DNA from: Peromyscus leucopus
Taxonomy: Eukaryota > Chordata > Mammalia > Rodentia > Cricetidae
DNA length: 64,000 bases
Reading direction: 5' to 3'
Assembly (NCBI RefSeq): GCF_004664715.2
Contig: NC_051068.1
Location: 11,648,298-11,712,297 of the forward strand
Shown: in pieces, positions 1 to 11,644 of the stretch
How positions within the stretch are numbered: position 1 is the first letter of the stretch
Layout: each line of letters starts with the position of its first letter
The notes under the pieces: generated by a model
Seen by the model: only the letters and a program-made list of their open reading frames with translations
Told to the model about the DNA's origin: nothing
Databases searched by the model: none
Program-made: the position numbers and the translations under genes

Positions 1-560
1 TGCCTGGGTCCATGGCCCCACTGGGTCCTACTACAGGGGCTGTATTCATGGTCTGTGCTTTTTCCAGAAACTGTGTGGAAACCCACAATCCATGGCCCCA
101 ATGACTGTGAAGAGCACAGTGGTATCGATGACTGCACAGACACGCAGTTGAGAAAGAGGGGCATGAAAGGCTTCTGTGACAACCCCTCCCCCAGCCCCCC
201 AAAGCAGCAGCCTAAACAGAAAGCCATCAAAGAGAACTCTTAAAAAGTGTGATAAGGGTACTGAAGTTAGCTCTCCACAAATAATGGCTTCTGGTGGAGG
301 TGGAGAGAGGAAGGACTCAGCCCTGTTTAAGGGCAGGCCACTGAGAGTTTGACCATGCTCCACTGAGTAGATAGATAGCACAAATTGGACTTGTTTTTTT
401 TTTTCTTTATTTTTCTATTTTTTTCTTACTATTTTTCTCATTTGGCAGGGAGATCACAAGGCGGGACAGACATGAAGACTGTAAAGTAAATATGATTGGG
501 TGCGTGATGTAAAATTCCCAAAGAATCAATAAAAATATTATGTCAATAAAAAAGAAAAGA
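1..560 (+). mobile_element. L1 (Lx-like) 3' UTR and A-rich tail, 5' end outside window
   Basis: The stretch reads like the 3' UTR of rodent Lx-type L1 elements on the plus strand. It has the characteristic terminal block at about 500-545 ending in an AATAAA-containing motif (CAATAAAAATATTATGTC), followed by an A-rich tail. An internal pyrimidine-rich tract lies at 390-440. No L1 coding sequence is visible, so only the 3' end is inside the window. Subfamily is recalled from memory, not from a search. Confidence 0.65.
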
Positions 561-684
561 AAAGAAATGCTGATGTGACATAGAGAGGAAAAAATAAAAG
601 GGAGAACTGACTCCTAAAGCTTCTCTTCTAACTTGCGCATGTGTGTATGTGATACACATAAATCAATCAATACATACATACATA

Positions 685-1599
685 TGTTGGGTTTTTTTTT
701 AACATTTCTTCTCTTTTGGCTCTTTGCTCTTTGGGGGCCCACCCTCCAGCTCCCAAATAAATCACACACAGAGGCTTTTTCTTAATTACAAATTCCCAGC
801 CTTAGCTTGGCTTGCTGCTAACCAGCTTTTCTTAACTTAAGTTATCCCATCTACCTTTTGCCTCTGGACTTTTACTTTTTCTTACTTCTGTATATCTTAT
901 TTTCACTCTTACTCTGCGGCTGGCTGTGGGGCTGGGTGGCTGGGTAGCTGTGTGGCTGTGTGGCTGGGTGGCTGGATTGCTGGTGGCTGGATGGGTGTGG
1001 GGCTGGGTGGCTGTGTGGCTGGGTGGCTGTGTGGCTGTGTGGCTGGATGGCTGTGTGGCTGGGTGGCTGTGTGGCTGGATGGCTGGGTAGCTGGGTGGCT
1101 GTGTGGCTGGGTGACTGAATTGCTGTGTGGCTGGATGGCTGTGTGGCTGGGTGGCTGGGTGGCTGGGTGGCTGGGTGGCTGGGTGGATGGGTGGATGGGT
1201 GGATGGGTGGCTGTAGGGCTGGGTGGCTGGATGGCTGGGTAGCTGTGTGGCTGGGTAGCTGTGTGGCTGTGTGGCTGTGTGGCTGTGTGGCTGGGTGGCT
1301 GGGCGGATGGGTGGATGGGTGGATGGGTGGCTGTGGGGCTGGCTGTGGGGCTGTGGGGCTGTGGGACTGGGTGGCTGGCCTCTGGTGTCCTCTCTTCTTT
1401 TCTTGCTCCTTCTTCTTTCTTCTCCCAGATTTCTCTTTCTATTAACTCTGCCTGCAAGCCCTGCCTATCTTTTCTCCAGGTGTTCAGCTCTTTAACAGAC
1501 CATCAGGTGTTTTAGGCAGGCAAAGTAAAACAGCTTCACAGAGTTAAACAAATGCAGCATAAACAAAAGTAACACACCTTAAAATAATATTCTACAGCA
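685..1599 (-). mobile_element. Solo ERV LTR (class II-like), expanded by an internal minisatellite
   Basis: The ends match, over their whole length, the LTRs at 38483-38928 and 54981-58361 (the latter interrupted). The element reads TG...CA and is flanked by the 6-bp repeat TACATA (679-684 and 1600-1605), a class II-type duplication, although it sits in a (CATA)n tract, so chance matching is easy. Sense is minus, judged from the plus-strand copy that keeps AATAAA. The length is 915 bp against 446 bp for the sister copy. The excess is the 8-bp repeat block at about 917-1378. No internal ERV genes or second LTR are present. The family name is not certain. Confidence 0.72.
917..1378 (+). repeat. 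8-bp minisatellite (GGCTGGGT / GGCTGTGT / GGATGGGT)
   Basis: About 460 bp of tandem, imperfect 8-mers, mostly GGCTGGGT and GGCTGTGT with runs of GGATGGGT near 1184-1209 and 1303-1328. The G-rich strand is the plus strand, with many GG and GGGG runs that could form quadruplexes. All reading frames through it are open by periodicity alone and code for Trp/Gly/Val or Pro/His/Ser/Gln repeats, so these are not genes. The sister LTRs carry only one or two copies of the motif at this point. Confidence 0.9.
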
Positions 1600-1919
1600 T
1601 ACATACATACATACATAAATCATAAATAAGTGCAATGTAAAATAAAATACTATGTTGTATGAAGGAAATCAGACATAAAAGAGTGTATGTTGACTTGTGA
1701 TTACATTTATAGATAGAGAAGTCCATCAAAATGGAGTTTAAATATACAGTTTCCCTTTTTTTGGAGGCAGAACCATATGGGAAGAGAATATTGAAATCTT
1801 TTAGGAGTTTTGAAAAATTTTGGGATTAGAGTGTGTTGATGGTTACACAACTTTGTCAACATACTTAAAAACAATTGTACAGTTTGAACAATGGAATTTA
1901 ATAGTATGTCAATATAAAT

Positions 1920-2425
1920 TCAATTCAAATTATTTTTAATAATTTTACTTTTTGAAATTATAATTACATTCATCACCCTTTCCCTTTCCTCCCTCCAAGC
2001 CCTCCAATATATCCCTCCTTCCTCTCTTTCAAATTCATGGCCCTTTTTTTTATCATTAACTGCTGATATATATTCCTAAATGAATAAATAAAACTAGCTC
2101 AGTCTGTATAATGCTCCTTGTATCTGTATGTTTCCTGGGTTAACCACCATTTCATACTGGATGACCAATTAGCATGCTCTTCCCTGGGAAATGCTGTTTC
2201 CCTTCTCAGCATTCCTTAGTTGCTTGTAGTTCTTTGTGTAGGGTTGAGTCTTCATGAGCTTTCCCCCATTCATGTTGGCACATCTATTGGTGTCAGCCTT
2301 CTTTGTTCAGCTCACGTTGCTGAGATTGTATGGGTGTAGTGTCTGACATTCCTAAGAAACACAATGTTACAGCAAGCTTCCTGTTCCTCAGGCTCTTGGA
2401 ATCTTTCACCTAAGAACTAAGATCA
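1920..2425 (-). mobile_element. L1 3' UTR fragment
   Basis: Antisense copy of the same rodent L1 3' UTR seen at 20183-20750 and 44400-44780: a reversed A-rich end at about 1920-1965, a pyrimidine-rich stretch, then shared words such as CAGCATTCCTTAGTTG and TGTGTAGGGTTGAG. It is 5' truncated near 2425, where a plus-strand L1 piece begins. Confidence 0.6.
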
Positions 2426-2429
2426 TATG

Positions 2430-3345
2430 GAGTGAGGTAACACAGACCCATAAAGACCAATGTCGCATGTTCTCTCTCATCTGAAGCACCTTGATCCACA
2501 TCTTCAGATGTGAGTATACAACCTGGAGCAACTCCAGAAAGCAGGAAGGTAAAAAGGCCATTGTGGGGTTCGGGGGTCAATAGAGAGGGGAAGAGCAGGT
2601 TTCAGATGATCTGAAAGAAAAAAATGAGAAAATGGGAGGGCCTTTCATCAGGGAGGGTGGATATGAACAGAGAAGAAGGTGAAAAGAGTAAAGTAACAGT
2701 AAACACGTCTGAAAATTTCATAAGCAATCATATTATTAACCACCTAAAATACATATAATACATGTAAGAGTGAATAAATATACATATATAGTTAAATGCA
2801 AATTTCCCATCTAGGCTGACAAAGCTCCCCAAAGAGCCTTGACCCTAACAACAACCCCAACACCCTCTTGGAGTTGCTGGTCAGGGGTATCCAAGAGACT
2901 GTTGCTATTGCCTTTGGTTGTCCTACAGAGATAGAAGGTAAGTGCCTGTTGTTGAAGACACCATATACTTCAGACACAGGACCCACAGGGTTATGAGCTG
3001 GAACTGACTTGAATGCTTTGTCTCTGAGGACCAACTTTTATGGTACCAGAAGGCACCATGCAAGATTCCATAGGAGTGAAGCAAACAAGAATCCTAGCCA
3101 GCTATGATATCTGTAACCCGCAACAGTGACCAGCATGGAACAATAGTCCTAAGGGTGCGGTAGTGGCATGCATAACTTGACAGTAACCGATAGCTCTCTC
3201 ATTAGACTTATGACCCATTTAACAAGGGTGATACCATGCTTGGTTTATGAAACTTAGCCAGTTACCCTGCATGCAAAGAATGAACAAGAAGTGCCTGACA
3301 GAAGGCCAATGATCCTCCTCCTAAAAAATAAAGTTTCCAGGATTT
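2430..3345 (+). mobile_element. L1 ORF2 end and 3' UTR fragment
   Basis: It begins with the L1 ORF2 C-terminal/3' UTR junction motif (GAGGTAACACAGACCC, compare 18414-18428 of the L1 at 16.1 kb) and continues through old L1 3' UTR-like sequence. No open frame remains. Together with the preceding minus-strand piece it could be one L1 with an inverted 5' part, but I see no clear duplication to prove this. Confidence 0.5.
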
Positions 3346-3456
3346 AAAAAAGGCTATTCACACATAAAATATATTTAGATATGAAAAGGAACACTCAGAA
3401 AATGAGGATTCAGTCTTTGAGATTAACAGCAAGGTAATTATAATGAAAAGTTTTAA

Positions 3457-3645
3457 TTGAAATATAATAGAGAAATCAAGGAACTTTCTAAGGACAGAGG
3501 AAGGGGAAAGAGGGAGAAAAAACAGAGAAAAGGGAAAGTGAAATGGGAAAAAAGGAGAGAGAGCTTAGGAAGGAAAGAAAATAAAAAAGAGAACATTTAT
3601 CCAGGAGAACCAGAGAAAGAGAAAACAAAGGTGATGAAATTATAA
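3457..3645 (+). repeat. Purine-rich tract
   Basis: Nearly pure A/G over about 190 bp (GGGAAAG, GAGAAAA and similar words). The apparent 62-codon frame is composed of Lys, Glu, Arg and Gly only and is a low-complexity artefact. Confidence 0.75.
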
Positions 3646-3666
3646 AAATCTCTGTCTTTCTCTCTG

Positions 3667-3669
<3 letters not shown>

Positions 3670-3762
<93 letters not shown>
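3670..3762 (+). repeat. (TC)n microsatellite
   Basis: About 93 bp of uninterrupted TC, directly at the 3'-tail side of the minus-strand B4 SINE that follows, so probably a degenerated SINE tail. Confidence 0.95.
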
Positions 3763-3764
<2 letters not shown>

Positions 3765-3769
3765 TCTCT

Positions 3770-3960
3770 CCCACCCCCATGACCCAGACTGGCCTCCACC
3801 AGATGTAGTTAGGGATGCCCCAAATTTCTGGTCTTCCTGCCTCCACCTGCCAAGTTCCCAAAAGCTAGAATGACAGGAATGTGCCACCAGGGTGCTGGAG
3901 ATTCAGCTTTATGCATACAAGGCAAGCATTCTACCACCCTCGCTGTATCCCAGCCATAAA
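3770..3960 (-). mobile_element. B4 SINE (ID + B1 fusion)
   Basis: Read on the minus strand, 3960-3885 resembles a tRNA-derived ID element (reverse complement of the ID box region, GGCAAGCATTCTACCAC on the plus strand) and 3885-3770 resembles the 7SL-derived B1 right part. The ID-then-B1 order is the B4 arrangement. The copy is diverged. Confidence 0.65.
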
Positions 3961-4782
3961 GAAAAAACATACAAGCTGAAAAGCCCATAGCTGTAGATGG
4001 AAAACACCCACAGGCCTCCTGGGGATGTCATACCCATCATGAAATTTCAGAAAGCTAGAACAGGGAGAAAATTCTAAATGAAAAGAGGTGGTATGCATGC
4101 AAAAGACACTGCTCAGGATAGTGTGGAGTTTCTCAAAGAAACAGGAAAACAGCATTAAATAGGCTGAACATCACCTCAGCAAATAGAGGGAAATATGATT
4201 TCAACCTAATAGTATTTACTCAGCTGAGCAATGATCAAAGAGTGTAAAGAAAAACGTTTCAATCATAAACCCCAAAAAACATTGGATGTGCTTTTTCTTA
4301 GGAAACTATTGGAGGAATTGCCTTAGCAGAATGAAGAAGTAATCTAAGGAAGAAGAAAATACAGGCAGGCACCACTATCTATGAGTCAAGAAGAGTTTCC
4401 AAGAAGGTGAGTTTCATAGTCAGTTCCCAGGGGAAATTTTTACAATCACTGAAGCTATGAGCCCAAACTAAAACCATCCTATCAGGGGCTTGTAAACAGA
4501 GGCTATAGGGAAAGCTATCCAGAAGATGGAAGAATGGCCATTTGATATGAGTGAAGTTAGTGAAATTATTCCTAGGCATTTGAGCATGGATGATCAGGGC
4601 TGAGTTTTTTACACAGAAGGAAGAGACAGGAGAAAATTAACTATAGAAAAAAATAATATTGTTAAGTAAAGGAGAATATTCTTTGGCTTGGCTGTAAACA
4701 ATATTAAGCACATTAAATAATGTAAATATTTATACAGATTATTTATATAGCTATAATAAGAACATTAAGAGTGTTTCAAAAA

Positions 4783-5128
4783 TCAGGTTGGTGGCTGAGA
4801 GTTGGCTGGGTCAGTAATGTGCTTATACCACGCAAGCTTGAAGACCTGAGATTTGAACCTAAGTATCCCTGTAAAAGACAGGAATGTGGTTGGGAGTTGG
4901 GGGATATGAAGACTTGAGTTTGGATACCTAGCATCTATGTAAAAAAAAAAAACAAAAACAAACAGGTGTTGGCACACACTTGTAATTATAGTTCTGGGGA
5001 TGCAGAGGCAGGAGGATGGCTGGTACTTGTTATACAACTAGCCTACCAGGTGATCTCTGGGTTTAGAGAGAGACCCTTCCTCAAAAAATAACGTGGAGTA
5101 TGATTGAGGAAAACACCTGAAGTTACAT
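4783..5128 (+). mobile_element. B3-like SINE (B2 superfamily)
   Basis: A tRNA-derived head, GCAAGCTTGAAGACCTGAG at 4833-4851, is followed by a middle part at about 4965-5040 with GGTGTTGGCACACACTTG and GGCAGGAGGATGGCTGG, then GAGAGACCCTTCCTCAAAAAATAA and a run into (CA)n. The same layout occurs at 34185-34413 (minus) and 47595-47900 (plus). The A-rich interruption at about 4940-4963 divides head and body. Confidence 0.65.
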
Positions 5129-5207
<79 letters not shown>

Positions 5208-5264
5208 TAGGAACATGTACTCATGCATACATCACACACACACACATACACACACACACACACA
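5129..5264 (+). repeat. Compound (CA)n-(GA)n-(CA)n microsatellite
   Basis: (CA)n at 5129-5173 passes into (GA)n at 5173-5208, and (CA)n recurs at about 5233-5264. It follows directly on the 3' end of the B3 SINE. Confidence 0.95.
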
Positions 5265-8200
5265 AGAAAGAATAAACAAAAAAGAAGTGGAGAGTGTATC
5301 AAATCAAAACCAGGAAAGAAATCAGTGGGTACAGCTTAATAATTTTGACAAACAAGAAGAGCTAAATGGAATAGTCTGTTAGACAAGTCTCTATGAATGG
5401 GAAAGAAAGAATATTCTACGATAAAAGGAAGAAGAGGCAAAGTGCTTTGTGTAGACTCAATCATTCTCTGAACTGATACCAAAGTTCTGAACAGAAAGCA
5501 GTCAGGCCAAGTCTGGGGTACAAACCTTGTTGGCAGAAGTAATAACAAGTGTTCAGGTGTTGGGGCAGAAATAAATGGAATCCGTGCCGAGAGAAGAAGA
5601 GTAATAAGCAGTGAGTATAGTGAGCCATGGTGGGAACGGGGGTAGATGAGACACATCCAACTGGGAGGGGAAATATTTGTGATTCAAGATTGTGATGTGA
5701 CTTCAAAGGTTCCCGGGTGCCAAGAGAAACCAAACCATATCGCATCTGTATTTTATGTTATGGTTTCCTCTGTGCACCCTGCCCTACATTTTCACCCACT
5801 TAGTCCTGTCTACTGCTCGCACCACGTGAACTTGATTGTAATAAACAGACAAGTTCTTCTGGCTTATGTATCTGGGTCTATTGCATGCTGGAGAATTACC
5901 TTATTACCACATACATCATGCCCCATCCCATGTCTGGCTCTTCTGCCTCATTTTACTTTTCACGATATGCACTTCATCATTCTGGTTTCCTAAAGTGTGG
6001 TCATGTGTAATATGTCACAGTTTTTGGACAGTAAAGATGGGTAGAAATGGTAATTAGGCTGGTTGGGCATGGTTCTATTATTAGTAAGAACTGTGATTTT
6101 TTTTTTTTTTTGAGTTGAGGGTTAATTGCTAATAACTGTATGCAGTGTTTTCCCTCAAGATGTTTTCTATGATAGTAATTAACTGAGCAGCTGGGAGAGG
6201 AGACATTAACTATTTGTCTTCACAGTAGCCCTCACTGGGGACTCTTTACACAGCCTCTGCACATGGTGTTTGATAGGTAATCTAGGAGGCAGCAGAAAGC
6301 ATATGAGACACGATGCTGTGGAGAGGACTGCACCTGAGGACATTACTTTTCTTTTTGGAAGGATTCTCTCCCATGTAATGGGCAGATCCTGAGAAGCACA
6401 GAACTTCTTTTAGATAAATGTTTTAGATAACTTGTTTTCATTTAGGTGGTTTTTATGTGCATATTACTTGTATCTTCCCATACATGACAAAATCCTTTCA
6501 CGGTGATTGTGTCAGCAACCTGAGCACCCTAGATATGCAGCTGGTTTATTTGTTTACAGATCAGAGCTGACCTAGCTGTTTGTTCTGAGAAATGTGATGG
6601 CTAAAACCTGAGAAGCTACCTTGCCATCTCTTCTTGCTACCAGAACTCTGGGTCTTTCTTGGCCATTTGCCTTCTTGGCTATGGCTTTTCCTCTCGGTCA
6701 CTGTTGTTGGTCAACACTCTCTACTTCTATGGCCCCAGGCCCAAGACCAGATGCAAAATGCTACTCGACCCCAGTTTCTTCTTACCTTTTCTGTTCTTGC
6801 ACTGACCCTGTCTCTGTCACATCCTTTTCTACACCATGCAAAGAGCAGTACCTTTTGTGGGTGCAAAGGCATTCATGTTCTCTTGCAGGGAGTATTTTAA
6901 TTAACACATTAAAAAAATACCTAGACTACAAACAGACACTAAGTACAGGAAAGAACATAGAAGACAAAGGGAGGCTTTTAGGACACGGTTAGGTATAAAA
7001 GAATTCCTTATCTCTTTGCTGGAGTTGGGAGCTTGTATTGTTCATGTGCCATTGCTTGTTTTAAGCCCTTTTAGCCAGAAGCAAAAATTTCTCTTTCTTA
7101 AGACTACTCCTTTTCTTTAAATCCATAAAAGCCTTGAGTATTTGGTTTGATTTACTGTAATTCCTCAGAAGCCACAAAAACTGGACCTCTGGCAATCAAG
7201 CAGGTTGAAGTTTACTTTCTTTCTCCCCAAAGGGACCTTAACCCCTCCCTCTGCAGTTGGTGATAGCTCGATATAACTCCTTACAGACTCACACTGTAGT
7301 GTCAGTGGTCACCAGTGTGGTTCCCTAGCACAGACCACAGGCCATGCCCCTGAATAGACAGCCTATAAGTCTTGATGGCCACAGAGATCCTGAGTGTGCT
7401 ACGACAGATAAGGTTGTAGTACCTGTGGGGGAAAACAAAAAACTCTCGATAAAACTTTAACACTGGGTGGCTTGCCTAAATCTAAACTATTGGCTCCAAC
7501 AATCTCAAAACAAGTGGACAAAACTGTGAGTCAGGTGGAGCCTGAGGGTGTAGATCTGCAGTTACCTGTGGTAAAGATCCTGTAGGAAATAAGAGAAAGG
7601 AGTCACCAGAATTAGCCAGAGACCCAAGCAGCAGCAAAGTGATAACCAGATGTCTTCATGGGTCAGGCCTCTTTTAGTGTGGAGGAGGGAGTTCTAAAGG
7701 CAGCTGTTTTTTTCTTGACAGGAGACTCAGGTATGGTGCTTAGCAGAAAAAGGGTTTAATGAGTTCTTTCCAGCCTACTATTGAACCAGTTTTTAAAATA
7801 CTCTGCAAAGCATGAGTCAAAATATAAACTGAATTAGAAAGTGTTAGCTCTCAAATTCTAAAGGACAGTAAACTCCTCACTCACCCTCTCATTTTTCTGC
7901 CACGGTGTAACTCCTTTTCCAAGAGCCTCCTAACAGTCGTGAACAGTAATGGGAAGGAAAAACCAGCATTCCCAGTGACCAACATAGTTGCCAGTGAACC
8001 AACAATAAAGGAAAGTAAAAACAAGCATTCCCTATCCACTTACCAATGAACTTTATGAAATCCAAGTATGCAATTTCAAGGTAAAATGCAAATATTTAAA
8101 TTTACTTGTCTGTTTCTCCCACCTAAATTTATTTTGAGCTCTTTGAGATGAGACACATAAGCTGGATATTGTGGCTTATGCCTGAAAGCTTAGCTTTTGG

Positions 8201-8448
8201 AAGAGGAACTAAAGCAGGAAGGTTGCAGATTTTAGGCCAATCTGCCCTGAACCCACTGTGTAGTATCTTTTATAATAATAGTATCATTTATAATTATTTA
8301 TATCTTTCAAAGTACCTGAGAGCATTTGGTGAGGTTCTATTGAATAATTAAAATGTTTTAACTAAAATTAAATTTTCTAGCAGTCAACTTAAAAAAATAT
8401 ATAACCAATCAGCTTTGTGTGCTGTGGTTAACATCTTGGTTAATAGAC

Positions 8449-8451
<3 letters not shown>
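5265..8451. other. No gene or clear repeat recognised
   Basis: About 3.2 kb of mixed sequence. A poly(T) run is at about 6097-6112. A weak SINE-like stretch is at about 8155-8265 (TGGCTTATGCCTGAAAGC resembles a decayed B1 head). The short open frames here lack any recognisable domain. Confidence 0.5.

Positions 8452-8510
<59 letters not shown>
8452..8510 (+). repeat. (GA)n microsatellite
   Basis: About 59 bp of uninterrupted GA. Confidence 0.95.
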
Positions 8511-8513
<3 letters not shown>

Positions 8514-10720
8514 GAGACATAATGGTTCTTCCTTTGGTTAAAATATAAACACCATCCTACTTAAAAAATGAATCAAGGACAAGTGCTGGAACGTGGCAAA
8601 TCCTTTGAAAGCAAGAAGACATATTAAGGTTTTTCTGTAATTCAGGAGCCTCTCCTGCCAATGCTGTAGAGAAAGTAGAAATTACGCTACGTTAAAGCTT
8701 GTCTTGGCCCAATTATAGAATGAGAACGAGGCACCCATGGAACGGTTCCAGGATAAGTTTCAAATAATCTTGAATCCAGCTATTTGGTCCTTATTAGGGC
8801 TTCAGGGGACAGCCAAGAATTACATTTAATTCATTATCTTGTTCTGGAAATTCTACTGAGGCTGCCACACAAATTGAAAGCAGCATTTACACAACCTAAT
8901 ACCTACTGTATCTTTCCAATTTATCTTCCAGGCATCATCACCCCCCAAACTGTGCCTCCTTGAATGTTTGACATGTGGTCTGAATTCTCATTTTACAGGA
9001 TGATAGCTACTCACCCTGAAGAGAACAGTGGAGAAAACGGCCCTACATTAAAGTGCTAGGAATGCTACCTGAAATACATTTTAAAAGATTTGAAAATAGC
9101 TCCACTACTGTGGCAGAAATTGTGTTATGATCTTGCCTTCTAGGCACTCCATTCTTGCTAGGTTGAAGCTGCAGTACTGTTGACTTAATTCTTTGGCAGT
9201 TGACTGGTGTCCAGCAAACAGGTAGAAATTCACAATGCAATGATTGTCACACACCACTCCCACTAGTGAAACATTCAAGGCTACTGGTTCTATTTGTTTG
9301 TCATTCTTCTTTAAAACAATATGTTTGTTTTCATGATATAAAGGTAATGTAAGATATTGAAATTCAAGACTGGACAATGTTCTCTTAGGAAAGAGCGAAG
9401 GATGATACTGGAAGAAATGTTGCCCACATGCAGAGTGACTTCTAATAGTTTATTGATCTCACTGCTTAGCATCCCCTCTGGAGCAGGTGTTAACAAAACC
9501 CTGTGAGGATGTGAAACCCCAGAGTGCTTTATGTGACTAGACACTGGTGACAGAGAATAATGTATTGACACCCACATTTCCAACAATGGCACACCAAGTG
9601 TTGCATTAACGCTCTATATTGATATAAAACCTCTCTTCTGAAAAGCACAGAGTACTTCCTTAGAAATGTTCTATTGAGATTTTTAACACAGCATAGAACC
9701 TGAGAGCACAGTGTGCTAAGCTGAGATAAAACCTGAAGTTTCCTGCTTCCCAATCTAGTATTGCAAAGACATAATCAATAGATGTCCTTTCAGCTTACAA
9801 AAGTGCCAAAAATTATCCATTCTGTCTATATAAGATTTAGGAAAGGTTATATTTTAGAGAAGCTTATAAGGCATCCAGTATAAATTTAAAAATCAATTGT
9901 ATAAGAATTCAAGTGACTTTATCTTTCAGTTAAGGATTGAAATCTGTTTTGTCATCACAAAGAAGAATAACATGAATACTAAAGAAATATCAATAAAATA
10001 GATATTTTCTAGTCACTATGCAAAATAGTCTAAAAATCAAGCATACCCTTTATTAATTCAGAATGTTTCACTCAATTTTTAACCACAGATAATTTTCATC
10101 AGTTTTTAAAAACAATGTAAAGATTCACTGTATTGAGAAATATCCCACAAACTTTAAAATATATATCAAATAAAAAAAACAGAGATTTCCACTAGGAATA
10201 ATATATCTTTCTTTCTTATAATAGTATTTGTAGACTTTAACATAACAATGTGTGGTTTCAATTATAAATTCTGTCACTAGATATAATTAATGCATCAACA
10301 ATGGATCTTAAAAGACTAACACTCCATAAGAGCACAAAGGAAGGAGAGGCTGAATGTTTGAAAAGCAAAGGACATAGGTTAGGGCCTCAGCAGTTTTGCT
10401 GAGTCACCTCTAATATCATGTGAGTTGAGGTCTAACCACTGTATTTCCTTTCTCTGTTCTTCTTTGACATAGCTTCTCTTACATTCCTCTCGACCACCTA
10501 TCTGTTCCTACAGGCCGCAGTTCCCAGCATCCCACTGAGATTCCTGGGGGGTCATTGAGCATGCTTTCCTTCCCTCACTTCTGACATGACGCATAGTGCT
10601 GTAAGCAATTCCCACAGTTAGAACTCTACCTGTTCCTTGAATGGAATCAGGGCAAAGAGATCTAGGACAAAGCCTTTGAGACACAAGCATAGGTAGCTCC
10701 TTTCTGTCTGGATCCCACTA
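8511..10720. other. Unassigned AT-rich sequence
   Basis: No domain-bearing frame, RNA gene or familiar repeat could be recognised. Frames between 9043 and 9753 on the minus strand overlap each other and show no domain or signal sequence. Confidence 0.5.
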
Positions 10721-10724
10721 TCTC

Positions 10725-10895
10725 AGGAAATCACTACAAGTACTAAGAAATGGGATTGCTTCAATTTAAAAGCTTCTGCACAGAAAAGGAAGCTCTCTGC
10801 AGAGTGACAGCCTACAATATGGGAGAAAATCTTTGCTAGCTAGCTGTTCAGCCTACAGGATATTAATACCCAGATTACATGAAGAGCTAAAATAA

Positions 10896-10941
<46 letters not shown>

Positions 10942-11640
10942 GATAGATAAACACAAAAACAAGAAGTAATACAATAAATGGGCAGATTAACTGAAGTTTT
11001 TTGAAATAATAAGTACACATAGCTGTTTAATATATGAAAAAAATTAACATTCTTGGACATCAAGGGAAAGCAAATTAAAATGACACAGAGACTCCAACTC
11101 ACTCCAGCCAGAATGGCCACCATCGAGGAAAAAAGAAAAAGAAAAAGAAAAGTAACTCTTACTATGAAGGATGAGGAAAAGTGGACTCCTTAAACCCATG
11201 CACACCCATGTTTATGGTGCCAAAATTCATAACATCCAAGTCATGGTATCAGCCTAGATCCCACTCACAGGTGAGAGGATAGGGAAAATGTGGTATTTAT
11301 ATTTAAATGGGTATTACTAAGCCACATGGAGGAATGAATACATGTTGTTTTCAGGAAAATGGAGATTATCCCATTAAGTGAAATAAGTCAGACTTAGAAA
11401 GACCAATACCAGTGTGTTTTCTCCTATGCACTATCTCGACTTTAAAAAAAGACTAAAGCTGAAAGTCAGCAATTCAAAAACAAGCCAAGTACTGATCGCA
11501 ACAGAGAGGAGGGACAAGGGAGGTTGATGCGGTAGGTACGATCAAAGTGTGTCATAAATGGTGCATTTATGAAAATATCATAATGAAACTCATTATTTTA
11601 TACAATCAATATATGCTAATAAGAAATAGAAAAACATTGC
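10725..11640 (+). mobile_element. Old L1: ORF2 C-terminal remnant and 3' UTR
   Basis: The stretch near 10768-10800 corresponds to the conserved L1 ORF2 segment that reads roughly KLKSFC (AAGCTTCTGCACAG). About 11060-11125 matches the part with GGGAAAGCAAATTAAAATGAC and CCAGAATGGCCACC. About 11355-11400 is the ORF2 end, AAGTGAAATAAGTCAGAC. Many stops are present, so it is a relic. It ends in an A-rich tail near 11640. A GATA microsatellite has grown inside it. Confidence 0.7.
10894..10948 (+). repeat. (GATA)n microsatellite inside the old L1
   Basis: About 13 tandem TAGA/GATA units interrupt the ORF2 relic. Confidence 0.93.
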
Positions 11641-11644
11641 TAGG

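Noticed and set aside
909..1457. Open frame of 182 codons on the minus strand (and Trp/Gly-rich frames on the plus strand)
   Set aside because: It is generated by the 8-bp minisatellite, whose period keeps frames open; no non-repetitive coding sequence.
3488..3887. Arg/Glu-repeat frames on the minus strand
   Set aside because: Translation of the (TC)n microsatellite and the B4 SINE.
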